From Akkermansia sp. (lineage in GTDB: Bacteria > Verrucomicrobiota > Verrucomicrobiia > Verrucomicrobiales > Akkermansiaceae), in NCBI GenBank assembly GCA_017555025.1, contig JAFZHC010000019.1, forward strand, positions 1 through 39,425: 39,425 bases of DNA, in the 5' to 3' direction. The notes under the pieces were generated by a model. That model was not told where the DNA came from, ran no database searches, and saw only the letters and a list, made by a program, of their open reading frames with translations. The translations under genes and the position numbers were made by a program. The first letter of the stretch is position 1. Each line of letters opens with the position of its first letter. Positions 1 to 7,576 of the stretch are shown piece by piece.

Positions 1-88
1 GAAAAGTAGTAGTCTTTGTTCTGGTGCTTTTCATGTAGAGAGTGTATTTTTGGTTTTGGCGAATTGACTATACCATCTTTCATTCAGA

Positions 89-109
89 AGAGCACCTTTT
101 TTGTGCTCT
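89..109. other. Short hairpin in the upstream spacer
   Basis: Seven-base arms AGAGCAC (89-95) and GTGCTCT (103-109) enclose a T-rich loop. The first 231 bases hold no convincing gene. Apart from this hairpin and the promoter at 167-194 I see nothing else there. It could be the remains of a terminator for a gene left of the window, but the T-run is in the loop rather than after the stem. Confidence 0.35.
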
Positions 110-166
110 CATCGTGTCGCATTTAATTTTGCCACTCTCAGATTCTTGCTTCACGGCAGAAAAAGC

Positions 167-194
167 TTGGATTTTCGGCAGAGGATGTTATACT
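167..194 (+). promoter_or_regulatory. Predicted sigma70 promoter of the GT2 gene
   Basis: The -35 box is TTGGAT (167-172) and the -10 box is TATACT (189-194), with a 16-base spacer. A transcript would begin near 201 and leave about 30 bases before the ATG at 232. No Shine-Dalgarno sequence is visible in that leader. Confidence 0.5.
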
Positions 195-231
195 GAACAG
201 CGAATTAACGCTATAACCACCAGCCAAACGC

Positions 232-1317
232 ATGAATGAGACACCAAGCCTGCCGGGGATGAGCCTGGTAATGACCTGTTACAACACGGGGTCCTACGCC
301 GAAGATGCCATCATCTCCTGTTTGCAACAAAAATACGCAGGGCCGCTGCAATTTGTGCTGGTGAACGATGCCTCTACCGACAACACGGCTGAGGTCATTG
401 CCGCAACGGTGGCAAAACACGGGCAAGGCCATGACATCGAGCTTGTTGACCTGCCGGTAAATATGGGTGTGGCCGGCGCTACGGATGCCGGCTGGGCACG
501 CGCCAAGTATGACTGGATTATCATGATTGACGGCGATGATATTCAGCTGCCCGAGCGCTGCAGCCGTACTGCTGAGCTTATTGCTCGCTACCCGGAGGCT
601 CGCATGATTACCCTCTCGGCTCAGAAATTCTGCAGCGATGGCGACCTCGACATTCAATCCTACTGCACAGGAGATTACAATACCGCACCTGAAGAAATGC
701 TGCTCACTACCCCCGGTGAGCGGGCCGATAATTACCTGCACCGCGGAGTCAGCCACCGCGTGAATGGTTTTGGCTGCTCCATGGCTTTTCACCGCTCGCT
801 ATACGAGCAATGGGGGCCCCTGCTCAAGGATGAGGCGGAGGGCGCAAGATTTCTGCAAGATACGGCGTGGGAGATGCGCGCCGCGCTGCTGGCGCCCATG
901 CTGGGCTCGCGCCAACTGGCCTGCCGCTACCGGGTGCACGGACAAAATGCCGTAAGCCGCTGGCTGACCACAACATACCGCGGCGTCATACAAGCTGAGC
1001 TCTTTTTCGGCAAAATGATGGCCTTTCGTGTGGGGACAAGCAGGCACCAGCTGCTTGACCTGCAACGAGCCCGCCAGGAGCAACTGACCAACTGGAGAAA
1101 TGAAGATTTGGACGAGCTGCAAGACTTCGTTGAGCGCAAACTCAACGGCAGTCTGGCCTGCGGCAACTGGTGGCAAGCCTCGCTTGCAGAGAAAATCAAG
1201 CGCATATTCCGCTACCGCAAAACAGCTGATCGCCATGTGCTGCGGTGGGGGTTACCGCGCCTGCTGCCCTTGCCCGTCTTTGCAGCCCTGTGCAAGCTCA
1301 GACTCATAAAGCGCTGA
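232..1317 (+). CDS. Glycosyltransferase family 2 (GT-A fold)
   Basis: Predicted cytoplasmic or membrane-associated transferase that moves a sugar from a nucleotide-sugar donor onto a glycan or lipid acceptor; the sugar and acceptor cannot be read from sequence. The N-terminus has the GT2 signature: MSLVMTCYN, then FVLVNDASTDNT around residues 41-52, then the metal-binding region MIDGDDIQLPER near residue 100. The C-terminal third is Arg-rich and has no clear transmembrane helix. At 361 residues it is normal for a single-domain GT2. An in-frame ATG at 259 (MSLVMTCYN) is an alternative start that would trim nine residues; neither start has a Shine-Dalgarno sequence. It stands alone behind its own promoter, and surface polysaccharide or LPS work is the usual role. 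Family assignment is firm; substrate is unknown. Confidence 0.88.
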   Translation: MNETPSLPGMSLVMTCYNTGSYAEDAIISCLQQKYAGPLQFVLVNDASTDNTAEVIAATVAKHGQGHDIELVDLPVNMGVAGATDAGWARAKYDWIIMIDGDDIQLPERCSRTAELIARYPEARMITLSAQKFCSDGDLDIQSYCTGDYNTAPEEMLLTTPGERADNYLHRGVSHRVNGFGCSMAFHRSLYEQWGPLLKDEAEGARFLQDTAWEMRAALLAPMLGSRQLACRYRVHGQNAVSRWLTTTYRGVIQAELFFGKMMAFRVGTSRHQLLDLQRARQEQLTNWRNEDLDELQDFVERKLNGSLACGNWWQASLAEKIKRIFRYRKTADRHVLRWGLPRLLPLPVFAALCKLRLIKR

Positions 1318-1392
1318 GGCGAAGCATATTAAGGCGTTACACCCGCGGCGAAGCAACTGTTTTTTGTTGTTTAAAGGCAGGAAGTGTGCCAT

Positions 1393-1417
1393 TGTATGGT
1401 TTTATATTAACCATACA
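1393..1417. repeat. Perfect inverted repeat just upstream of the phage-like ORF
   Basis: Nine-base arms TGTATGGTT (1393-1401) and AACCATACA (1409-1417) flank a 7-base AT spacer. The repeat ends 9 bases before the ATG at 1427. The symmetry and position suit an operator for a dimeric repressor, or a hairpin that covers the ribosome-binding region. No T-run follows, so it is not a classical terminator for the gene before it. Confidence 0.6.
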
Positions 1418-1426
1418 TGTTTCGCT

Positions 1427-2026
1427 ATGAAATCAGCACCACCGGCCTCCATCCCCACAGCTCTGGATATATGCAATCTGGCTCTTGCCAAACTGGGAGA
1501 AGCCCCCATACCGGGTATTGATGCCAACGGCAGCCCGGCCGCAAGGCTCTGCTACAGCCACTATCACCCCGTCAGACGTGAAATACTATGTGCCAACCGC
1601 TGGACCTTTGCCACCAAGCAGGCTATACTGCAAGCCGGGCAAGGCAGCGCTGACAACCTGCCCCACAACCTGCCTGATGACTGCCTGAGAGTGCTGGAGG
1701 TCAATCGGCGCACGTGGACGCTCCGCGGTCGCTGCATTTACTGCCCCGGCGAACAGGTACACCTGCTCTACATTGCCGATGAAGAAGACACCGGCCTGTT
1801 TGAGCCCTTGTTTGTGGAGGCCTTCGCTACCCGCCTGGCCTGTAAATTGTGCATACCGCTCACCAGCAGTACCACAGCCCGTGAAGCCCTCACCCATGAG
1901 TACCACCGCATAGCTCTGCCACAAGCTGCCCACAACAACGCCGTGCAGAGCTTCTCAAACGACTCGCACCCACTTTACTCACTCTGGCGCAAGAGTTACC
2001 AACAATCTTCCACATCCTCATTGTGA
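1427..2026 (+). CDS. Phage tail-tubular / head-tail connector-like protein
   Basis: A 199-residue protein whose N-terminal half follows the pattern of short-tailed phage connector proteins (T7 gp11-like tail tubular protein A and relatives). The pattern is an opening helix with DICNLALAKLGEAPI, a short variable loop, ARLCYSHYHPVRREILCANRWTFATKQ, then alternating beta segments including a VHLLYIADEEDT strand. In phages this protein forms a ring joining the portal to the tail. I chose the ATG at 1427 because an earlier in-frame ATG at 1364 would place the inverted repeat at 1393-1417 inside the gene and adds a non-conserved leader. The next two small genes also look phage-derived, but portal, capsid and large terminase are absent, so this is a remnant or a domesticated piece. 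The assignment rests on remembered family patterns; fold-level confirmation was not possible. Confidence 0.6.
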   Translation: MKSAPPASIPTALDICNLALAKLGEAPIPGIDANGSPAARLCYSHYHPVRREILCANRWTFATKQAILQAGQGSADNLPHNLPDDCLRVLEVNRRTWTLRGRCIYCPGEQVHLLYIADEEDTGLFEPLFVEAFATRLACKLCIPLTSSTTAREALTHEYHRIALPQAAHNNAVQSFSNDSHPLYSLWRKSYQQSSTSSL

Positions 2027-2122
2027 ATAACTCTGTTGACAACTCAGGCAATAAATCACTTAACCTCTTTATAACCAAGGCATATTAATACTCGCAAACA
2101 TTGTGAATAACTTTGTGAACAA
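2006..2122. repeat. AT-rich spacer with repeated DnaA-box-like sites
   Basis: The 14-mer CATTGTGAATAACT occurs at 2019-2032 and again at 2099-2112. Each copy contains TGTGAATAA, the reverse complement of TTATTCACA, which fits the relaxed DnaA-box consensus TTWTNCACA. A third close match, TGTGAACAA, lies at 2114-2122, and a weaker plus-strand one, TCTTCCACA, at 2006-2014. Between the two 14-mers the DNA is AT-rich (about 2043-2095). This could be a small phage or plasmid origin, a DnaA-controlled promoter, or paired binding sites for another regulator. Confidence 0.5.
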
Positions 2123-2128
2123 ATAATC

Positions 2129-2428
2129 ATGAAAGCAATCGATTTTGCATGTAACTTTTTGAGGCAGCTCCATGAATGCCCCCTCAGCGCCATCAGCATA
2201 CGCATACTCTTCTGCGTGGCTGCGGGGCTGAACTACCGGGACGACATCATATCCTTCCTCGAACCCGGCAACAACAGCAGCATAGTGGCCTGCCTGCACA
2301 GGCTGGAAAAACAGAAGCTCGTTCTGCAACAAAACAGAAGTATAGGCTACTACATCCTCACCAGCGAAGGCAAAAGGCATATTACTGCATTGCTGAAATT
2401 TCTCCCCCGCCACTCCTCCCACGCATGA
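2129..2428 (+). CDS. Small winged-helix-like protein of the phage cluster
   Basis: A 99-residue protein that I do not recognise as a named family. Its layout resembles a MarR/PadR-type winged helix: a helical start (residues 5-30), then YRDDIISFLEPGNNSSIVACLHRLEKQKLV, which reads like a helix-turn-helix with a recognition helix, then a QQNRSIGYYILTSEGKRHI stretch that looks like a beta wing. This suggests DNA binding, possibly as a regulator of the neighbouring genes. It starts just after the DnaA-box-like repeats and its stop overlaps the next start by four bases (ATGA), so the two are probably co-translated. A phage gene of unknown role is the alternative. Confidence 0.6.
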   Translation: MKAIDFACNFLRQLHECPLSAISIRILFCVAAGLNYRDDIISFLEPGNNSSIVACLHRLEKQKLVLQQNRSIGYYILTSEGKRHITALLKFLPRHSSHA

Positions 2429-2667
2429 GAAAAAAACGCCACCTGACCATAGACGAAAAGCGAGACTGGCTGGCCAGCATTTTTCGTGATGAAAGCGGGG
2501 ATTTCAGTCAAGCCGACAAGTTTAAGGCGCTGGCTGAAGATACTCGCCTGGCTCAACTGCAGGAAGAAAAGCAAAACACTACGCCGACAACCAACAGCAA
2601 GCCTGCCATCAACGAGCAATTCATTGACTGGCTACCCCCTGCCATGCCCGAGCAGAAAACGGAGTGA
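2425..2667 (+). CDS. Small terminase-like / phage DNA-packaging-like protein
   Basis: An 80-residue, highly charged protein. Residues 6-45 (LTIDEKRDWLASIFRDESGD, then SQADKFKALAEDTRLAQLQ) resemble the segment of phage small terminase subunits in which a helical DNA-binding part is followed by a D-K-x-K-A-L helix. The rest is a disordered, Gln/Thr-rich tail. In phages the small terminase recognises the genome's packaging site for the large subunit. No large terminase is nearby. The ATG at 2425 overlaps the upstream stop, which supports this start. The match is weak and short, so a generic phage-derived hypothetical protein is the fallback. Confidence 0.5.
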   Translation: MRKKRHLTIDEKRDWLASIFRDESGDFSQADKFKALAEDTRLAQLQEEKQNTTPTTNSKPAINEQFIDWLPPAMPEQKTE

Positions 2668-2717
2668 TGACTGAAGCACAGCGTTTGTAATCTTACCGCC
2701 AGTCGTCAATATAGCGA

Positions 2718-2755
2718 AAAGCTCGGCAGGTACTTGCCCGCCGAGCTTTCTTTTT
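2718..2755. terminator. Bidirectional terminator between the phage cluster and ispG
   Basis: Ten-base perfect arms AAAGCTCGGC (2718-2727) and GCCGAGCTTT (2740-2749) are followed by five T on the plus strand (2751-2755). On the minus strand the stem is followed by TTTT, so it can also end ispG transcription. It sits between two converging units, as expected. Confidence 0.85.
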
Positions 2756-2782
2756 CGTCAATCACAATTTATTGCCCTTACA

Positions 2783-4528
2783 TCAGGACGGGTCAACCCA
2801 GCGGCCATGGCTGCGGATGAGCTCGACGAGACGCTCCACGGCCTCCTCTTGCGGGATATTGAATTCCACGGGATTATGCCCAACGTAGAGATTAATCTTG
2901 TTAGGAGCACCGCCCACGTAACCGAAGTCGGCATCGCTCATCTCGCCGGGGCCGTTCACAATGCAGCCCATAATGGCAATCTTAACCCCCTTGAGGTGGC
3001 CCGTAGCCTTGCGAATGCGGGCGGAAGCCTCCTGAATATTGTAGAGGGTACGCCCGCAGGATGGGCAGGATACATACTCCGTCTTGCTCAGGCGCACACC
3101 GGCAGCCTGCAGGACGTTGAAGCCCAGATAAGCGGCCTTTGCCGGGTCGGCCTCGCGGCGAATCAGCACGGCATTGCCAATGCCGTCGCAGAGAAGAGAA
3201 CCAATGTTCAGGCCGCCGGCCATGGGGGCGCTCAAGTCATCGGCACCGCCCAGCGTATCCTTCAGCAGGATGCTGTGACGGGCGGGAATAAGCGCAGACA
3301 ACAAGCGGAATGCCTGCGGTACCGGCATCTGCACGCCATCCTTCACCGTGACCAGCGTGGCAGGCGCCTCGGCCAGAGCGGCCACTTCAGACTCATTGCA
3401 GGGGTCAACTTCCACCACACCACAGCTCTCGTAAGCGAGCTCGGGCATGAAATCCTTCATCTCGGCGGGGTCGAGTGCCTCGCAAGCGGCCTGAGGCAGT
3501 ACCACACGCACCGGTTCATTCCAGCCCAGAGAAACACCGTTGACCGTTATCAAATCGGCCTTACGACGGCTGAAAGTGAAGGGGTCGAAGGGGGCTGCGG
3601 GCTCGGCGGCAATCGGGCAGACAGAAGGCTCAGCACCGGGCTGGTAGGGAGCAGCCAGCTCAAAGCCGGGAGCGACCTCATACACGGGATCTTCCGTCAG
3701 CGAAACGCGCAGCGTATCGCCAATACCATCGGCCAGCAAAGAGCCTATACCCGTAGCGCTCTTAATGCGGGCGTCCTCGCCCTCACCGGCCTCGGTCACA
3801 CCCAGGTGGATGGGGTAATTCCAATCGGCTCCTTCCTCAGCCAGACGCTTAACCAACAGGCGGTAAGCCTGAATCATCACCTTCACGTTGGAGGACTTCA
3901 TCGAGAATACCAACTGGTGGTAATTGAGCTCGCGGGCCACGCGGGCAAACTCGAGAGCGCTCTCCACCATGCCATCGGGCGTATCGCCGTAGCGGTTGAG
4001 AATGCGGTCGGAAAGCGAGCCATGGTTAGCCCCCAGACGCATGGCACGGCCATGTTCCTTGCAGAACAACACAAGCGGGGTAAAAGCCTTACGCACACGC
4101 TCCAGCTCCTCCTCGTACTCAAAATCGGTATAATCGCGCTCCACAAACTTCTTCTTGTCGATGAAGTTGCCGGGATTCACGCGAATTTTCTCCACCCATT
4201 TGGCGGCCTCCATGGCCGCATCGGGCTTAAAGTGAATGTCAGCCACCAGGGGCACATTGCAACCGGCAGCTCTCAGCTCGCGAGCCACATGCTCCAGATT
4301 GGCGGCGTGAACCTTGGTCTGCGCGGTGAGACGAATAATCTCACACCCGGCCTCAGCCAGAGCCAGAGCCTCCTTCACACAGGCGGCGGTGTCAAGCGTG
4401 GCGCTGGTTAACATAGACTGGATGCGAATGGGATTGGCACCACCCACTCCCAGATTACCCACCTGCACCTCACGGGTTACACGGCGAGTATAACGAAAAA
4501 GACTCGGACAATGCAGCAATGTGCTCAT
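2783..4528 (-). CDS. ispG: 4-hydroxy-3-methylbut-2-enyl diphosphate synthase, long form
   Basis: IspG (GcpE) converts methylerythritol cyclodiphosphate to HMBPP in the MEP pathway of isoprenoid synthesis, using a [4Fe-4S] cluster in the cytoplasm. The N-terminal TIM barrel is recognisable (TREVQVGNLGVGGANPIRIQSM, then IRLTAQTKVHAANL and KIRVNPGNF). The C-terminal reductase-like domain carries the cluster ligands: CPSCGR near residues 489-492, GCIVNGPGE near 521, and its Glu. At 581 residues it is far longer than the roughly 370-residue E. coli enzyme. The extra material is a central domain between about 280 and 450, the arrangement known from plants, Chlamydiae and Bacteroidota. The promoter at 4535-4563 predicts transcription starting at or next to the ATG. 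It converges on the phage cluster. Confidence 0.97.
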   Translation of the reverse strand: MSTLLHCPSLFRYTRRVTREVQVGNLGVGGANPIRIQSMLTSATLDTAACVKEALALAEAGCEIIRLTAQTKVHAANLEHVARELRAAGCNVPLVADIHFKPDAAMEAAKWVEKIRVNPGNFIDKKKFVERDYTDFEYEEELERVRKAFTPLVLFCKEHGRAMRLGANHGSLSDRILNRYGDTPDGMVESALEFARVARELNYHQLVFSMKSSNVKVMIQAYRLLVKRLAEEGADWNYPIHLGVTEAGEGEDARIKSATGIGSLLADGIGDTLRVSLTEDPVYEVAPGFELAAPYQPGAEPSVCPIAAEPAAPFDPFTFSRRKADLITVNGVSLGWNEPVRVVLPQAACEALDPAEMKDFMPELAYESCGVVEVDPCNESEVAALAEAPATLVTVKDGVQMPVPQAFRLLSALIPARHSILLKDTLGGADDLSAPMAGGLNIGSLLCDGIGNAVLIRREADPAKAAYLGFNVLQAAGVRLSKTEYVSCPSCGRTLYNIQEASARIRKATGHLKGVKIAIMGCIVNGPGEMSDADFGYVGGAPNKINLYVGHNPVEFNIPQEEAVERLVELIRSHGRWVDPS

Positions 4529-4534
4529 GGCTTT

Positions 4535-4563
4535 ATACTACTCCCGATAGCTGTTTTTTTCAA
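4535..4563 (-). promoter_or_regulatory. Predicted ispG promoter, apparently leaderless
   Basis: Read on the minus strand, TTGAAA (4558-4563) and TAGTAT (4535-4540) are 17 bases apart. The expected start point, 6-8 bases past the -10 box, falls on 4527-4529, which is the A of the ispG ATG. A TATAAA three bases further on is an alternative -10 and would start inside the gene. Confidence 0.5.
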
Positions 4564-4593
4564 GTCCAAAGCTGCATAATACACGATTTACAG

Positions 4594-4622
4594 TTGACTT
4601 TTGAATAAAATAGCCCTAAAAT
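4594..4622 (+). promoter_or_regulatory. Predicted promoter of the lipoprotein-tyrA unit
   Basis: TTGACT (4594-4599) and TAAAAT (4617-4622) have an ideal 17-base spacer. Transcription would begin near 4629. This rules out an upstream in-frame ATG at 4601, which lies inside the promoter, and supports the start at 4652. Confidence 0.65.
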
Positions 4623-4651
4623 TCACGCATATTCAGGCGTATATTATTTCC

Positions 4652-5308
4652 ATGAAAATCTCCCTTCAGCAGAAACTTTTTACAGTTGTTCTGACCGGGT
4701 GCGTGCTCAGCTCATGTGTGTACCGCTCCACCCCCGTGCCGGAAATGCCCTACACTCCCCGTCAACAGCCTGTGGTACAGCCGGTCGTGCAACAGCCCGC
4801 CATGCAGCCTGTACCCAATCAGCCCGGTGTATGGGCTCCGGTAACACAGATGCCGACAGCACCGGCTCTGCACCCCATGCCGCAGCAGCCAACAGTCTAC
4901 ACCCCGGCGGTACAGCCCGTTGCCCCGCAACAACCGGTAGCCCCGGTTGCAAGGCCGACCCTCCCGCAGCCTGCCACACCGGCACCGGCCACCTCCTCTC
5001 ACATCACCCAGACCTACACGCCGCCCGCCCTCACCCCGCAGCCGGCCGCCGTGCAACCTGCCCCGGTGACAACCGTAACTCCCCCGGCCACAACCGGGCA
5101 AGCCACCACACCGACTGACCCCAAACTCATCACCAACACGGGTCCCATTCCCGTAGCCATGAGGGTGGAGGGCGACCCCATCCGTGTGTACAACCCGCTC
5201 GACCCCACCAAGACCATCCGCATTATCGATCCTAAGACCGGCAAGGTGCACCCCAGCGGCAAGGTACTGAAAGTCAAGGGCACGAACTTCAAGTTCATCG
5301 TTCCTTAA
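4652..5308 (+). CDS. Pro/Gln/Ala-rich lipoprotein, likely disordered
   Basis: A 218-residue predicted lipoprotein. The signal peptide MKISLQQKLFTVVLTG has two candidate lipoboxes: LTGC (Cys17) and LSSC (Cys22). After the Cys comes about 130 residues of low-complexity Pro/Gln/Val/Thr sequence with repeated QPVVQ and QQP units, presumably an extended, disordered periplasmic spacer. The last 50 residues are different: a small charged beta-rich module (VEGDPIRVYNPLDPTKTIRIIDPKTGK). I know no function for it. It shares its design, but no obvious sequence, with the lipoprotein at 27123. The stop lies six bases before tyrA, so the two are probably transcribed together, although a functional link to tyrosine synthesis is not evident. 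Confidence 0.85.
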   Translation: MKISLQQKLFTVVLTGCVLSSCVYRSTPVPEMPYTPRQQPVVQPVVQQPAMQPVPNQPGVWAPVTQMPTAPALHPMPQQPTVYTPAVQPVAPQQPVAPVARPTLPQPATPAPATSSHITQTYTPPALTPQPAAVQPAPVTTVTPPATTGQATTPTDPKLITNTGPIPVAMRVEGDPIRVYNPLDPTKTIRIIDPKTGKVHPSGKVLKVKGTNFKFIVP

Positions 5309-5314
5309 TACGAC

Positions 5315-6208
5315 ATGCAGCAGCTCCCGTTCCACACCGTCACCATCTACGGCCCCGGTCTGCTGGGTGGCTCCGTAGCTCTGGCTATTCGCGACAGAAT
5401 GCCTGATTGCGAGCTGCGCTTGTGGGCACGACGGGAGCAACCGCTGCAGCTGGCTCGCACGCTGGGTATCAAGCATACCTACACCGATGCCCGCGAGGCT
5501 GCGCAGGGTGCCGAGCTCATCATCTTTGCCACCCCCATCGGCGCCTTTGAAGAACTGGCACGACTCATCCTGCCGGCCATCAGCAAAACAGCCCTTGTGA
5601 CCGATGTAGGCTCAGTCAAGGCCTATGTGCACCGAACCACCGGAGCCCTGCTTACGGAACGAGGAAGGCGCTTCATTGGTTCTCACCCCATGGCCGGCGC
5701 AGAAACTCAGGGGCTGGAAAACGCCACCCCCACCCTGCTTCAAGGCGCAACGGTGGCTCTTACCAACCCGCACGGGGTACCGGCTGAGGAAGAGGAGCGA
5801 CTGGCTCAGTTCTGGCAGATTCTCGGCGGCAGAACATACAGCATGCAACCGGCTCATCATGACCGGGCTGTGGCCAGAATATCGCACATGCCCCACATCA
5901 TGGCCGGTATGGCAGCCCGCAATGCCATGCCCGGAGATGTGCCGCTGCATGACCTGCAACGACTGGCAGCCAGCGGGTTCCGCGACACTACACGCGTGTG
6001 CGCAGGTGCGGCGGGCATGTGGGCTGATATTCTGTGGGAAAACGATGTGGCCATTCGCGAGGTGCTTACAAACTGTGTCAATGACCTGCACCGCCTGATT
6101 TTCCTGCTGGAAGATCAGGACAAAGCCGGTGTGCTGCGCTGGCTGACGGGAGCCCGCGAAACCCGCGAGACCATCCTCAACACCTCAGAAGACGAGGCCA
6201 ACGATTGA
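5315..6208 (+). CDS. tyrA: Prephenate dehydrogenase (TyrA)
   Basis: Catalyses oxidative decarboxylation of prephenate to 4-hydroxyphenylpyruvate with NAD(P)+, the committed step to tyrosine. The nucleotide-binding Rossmann motif GPGLLGGS is at residues 13-20. Further family motifs are ELIIFATPIGAFEELA, VTDVGSVKAYVH, FIGSHPMAGAETQGLENA (the catalytic His region) and DHDRAVARISHMPHIMA. At 297 residues it is a stand-alone dehydrogenase with no fused chorismate mutase or ACT domain. Chorismate mutase is supplied by the bifunctional PheA at 33784. It follows the lipoprotein gene by six bases and converges on the sensor kinase. A cyclohexadienyl (arogenate) dehydrogenase specificity cannot be excluded from sequence. 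Confidence 0.93.
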   Translation: MQQLPFHTVTIYGPGLLGGSVALAIRDRMPDCELRLWARREQPLQLARTLGIKHTYTDAREAAQGAELIIFATPIGAFEELARLILPAISKTALVTDVGSVKAYVHRTTGALLTERGRRFIGSHPMAGAETQGLENATPTLLQGATVALTNPHGVPAEEEERLAQFWQILGGRTYSMQPAHHDRAVARISHMPHIMAGMAARNAMPGDVPLHDLQRLAASGFRDTTRVCAGAAGMWADILWENDVAIREVLTNCVNDLHRLIFLLEDQDKAGVLRWLTGARETRETILNTSEDEAND

Positions 6209-6257
6209 AGCTCCGCGCGTGGCCCCCGCCCATGCCGCAGTTTAAAGGGCGAAAGCG

Positions 6258-7463
6258 TTAGCCCTGCCGCTTCCGGCTATCTTTGGCCGGCAACACAATG
6301 CGGAAGGTAGTACAGCGCCCCTCCTCGCTCTCAGCGGAAATAGTACCGCCGTGAACCTCCACGGCATTCTTCACAATGGAAAGCCCCAGACCGGTGCCTT
6401 TGATTCTGCCGGTCGCATCTGCCCTGAAGAAGCGGTTAAAAATATAAGGCATGGCCTCGGGAGCGATGCCGACACCATCATCCTGCACCGTCATAACGGC
6501 AGAGCCGTCTGTCGCGAGCGCAGCAGTAAGGCTGAGGTGCAGCCCCGGGGCGGGATTGTTCTTCAGCGCATTCTCCAGCAAATTAAACAAAATCTGAGCC
6601 CAATAGAATTTATCGCCGTAAATCATAAAAGGCGATGGATGAATCTGCACTGACAAATGAGCCCCCTGCTGGCGCACCATGCTCTCCAAGCGCAACTGTA
6701 CATCGCTCACGGCATCGGCAAAATCAAACAATTCCATCTTGAGATATCCCTGCCCTGCCCCCTCCAGGCGCGATACGGTCAACATATCCTCCACCAGTCG
6801 GGTGATGCGGTCCACGTGCTTCTTCATGATACCGAGCGAGCGCGTGCGGAGTGCCTCATCCTGAGCACTAGCGGGGTCATCCAACAATGTTTCCAGATAC
6901 CCTCGCAGGATAGTCAGCGGCGTACGCAACTCATGCGAGGCGTTAGCCACAAAATCCCGTCGAATAATCTGGGTGCGATACTCTTCGGTCACATCGTGGA
7001 AAACAATACCCACATGCCCTTCGGTATTGCGCAAAGGAGTGGAGCGCACTCGGAAATGCCGCTGCTCCCCCCGCCATTGCAGTGAGAGGGCCCGCTCCCC
7101 CGGCTCGCGCGACTGCACCGCCGAGGAAATGGCCGAGCGTAAATCCCCCTCGGGCAACACTCGCAGCAAATTGGCATTGCGGCTCTCATCCATGCCCAAC
7201 AACTCCCCGGCACAACGATTGGCCATCACTAGGCGACCGGAGGGTTTCACCAGCAGAAACGGTACACCCAACGCCTCCAGAAAGAGGGATTTATCATTCT
7301 GCACGTGCGACTCAAGCTCGCGAAGCATGCAGCGCAGATGCTCCATCTCCGACTGAGCGGCTCGATACCTCAACAAGAGAGAGGACAACTGCGAGCGAAG
7401 AAAAACAAAGGGCAGCACCAGCGCAATCACCACCAAGCCCAGAGCTATATTCCAACTTACCAT
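6258..7463 (-). CDS. phoR: PhoR-like membrane sensor histidine kinase
   Basis: A 401-residue sensor kinase with one N-terminal membrane helix (about residues 5-23), a short coiled stretch, a PAS-like domain (about 60-160), a HisKA domain with FVANASHELRTPLT (phospho-acceptor His near 177) and a HATPase domain. The N box is FNLLENALKN, the G1 box DDGVGIAPE and the G2 box GTGLGLSIVKN. This is the PhoR layout. It follows the Pit-type phosphate transporter gene on the same strand, which supports a role in sensing phosphate. The expected partner, a PhoB-type response regulator, is not in the window. The symbol is therefore a best fit; another sensor of the same architecture is possible. Confidence 0.82.
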   Translation of the reverse strand: MVSWNIALGLVVIALVLPFVFLRSQLSSLLLRYRAAQSEMEHLRCMLRELESHVQNDKSLFLEALGVPFLLVKPSGRLVMANRCAGELLGMDESRNANLLRVLPEGDLRSAISSAVQSREPGERALSLQWRGEQRHFRVRSTPLRNTEGHVGIVFHDVTEEYRTQIIRRDFVANASHELRTPLTILRGYLETLLDDPASAQDEALRTRSLGIMKKHVDRITRLVEDMLTVSRLEGAGQGYLKMELFDFADAVSDVQLRLESMVRQQGAHLSVQIHPSPFMIYGDKFYWAQILFNLLENALKNNPAPGLHLSLTAALATDGSAVMTVQDDGVGIAPEAMPYIFNRFFRADATGRIKGTGLGLSIVKNAVEVHGGTISAESEEGRCTTFRIVLPAKDSRKRQG

Positions 7464-7526
7464 ATCTGTGCCGTCAGTATAATGAGCTTAAACGCAAAAG
7501 TCGAGCCTCTTTTTGGCATGCTGCAC

Positions 7527-7562
7527 GGGCTGCTGCGGATGATGCGCACCTCGCAGCAGCCC
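7527..7562. other. Strong hairpin between the phosphate transporter and kinase genes
   Basis: Perfect 11-base arms GGGCTGCTGCG (7527-7537) and CGCAGCAGCCC (7552-7562) with a 14-base loop lie just past the transporter stop. On the minus strand no T-run follows directly; an A-run lies some 12 bases on. It could act as a processing or stability element that lowers kinase expression relative to the transporter, or as an inefficient terminator. Confidence 0.6.
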
Positions 7563-7576
7563 GGAGGTCGGGAACA

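Noticed and set aside
2006..2122. The DnaA-box-like cluster as the chromosomal origin
   Set aside because: No dnaA, dnaN, gyrB or similar origin-linked genes are nearby and there are only two good boxes; a local phage-type origin or promoter is more cautious.
2807..4411. A 534-codon open frame on the plus strand opposite ispG
   Set aside because: It is a shadow of the G+C-rich minus-strand ispG gene; its composition is biased (His/Leu/Ala/Gly) and shows no family motif.
4601..4651. An earlier in-frame ATG for the first lipoprotein
   Set aside because: It lies between the -35 and -10 boxes of the best promoter and would destroy the lipoprotein signal peptide.
4740..5110. Repetitive CAGCC/CAACAG-rich stretch considered as a CRISPR or satellite array
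   Set aside because: Units are irregular and in frame with Pro/Gln codons; this is a coding low-complexity region, and no CRISPR repeat-spacer pattern exists anywhere in the window.
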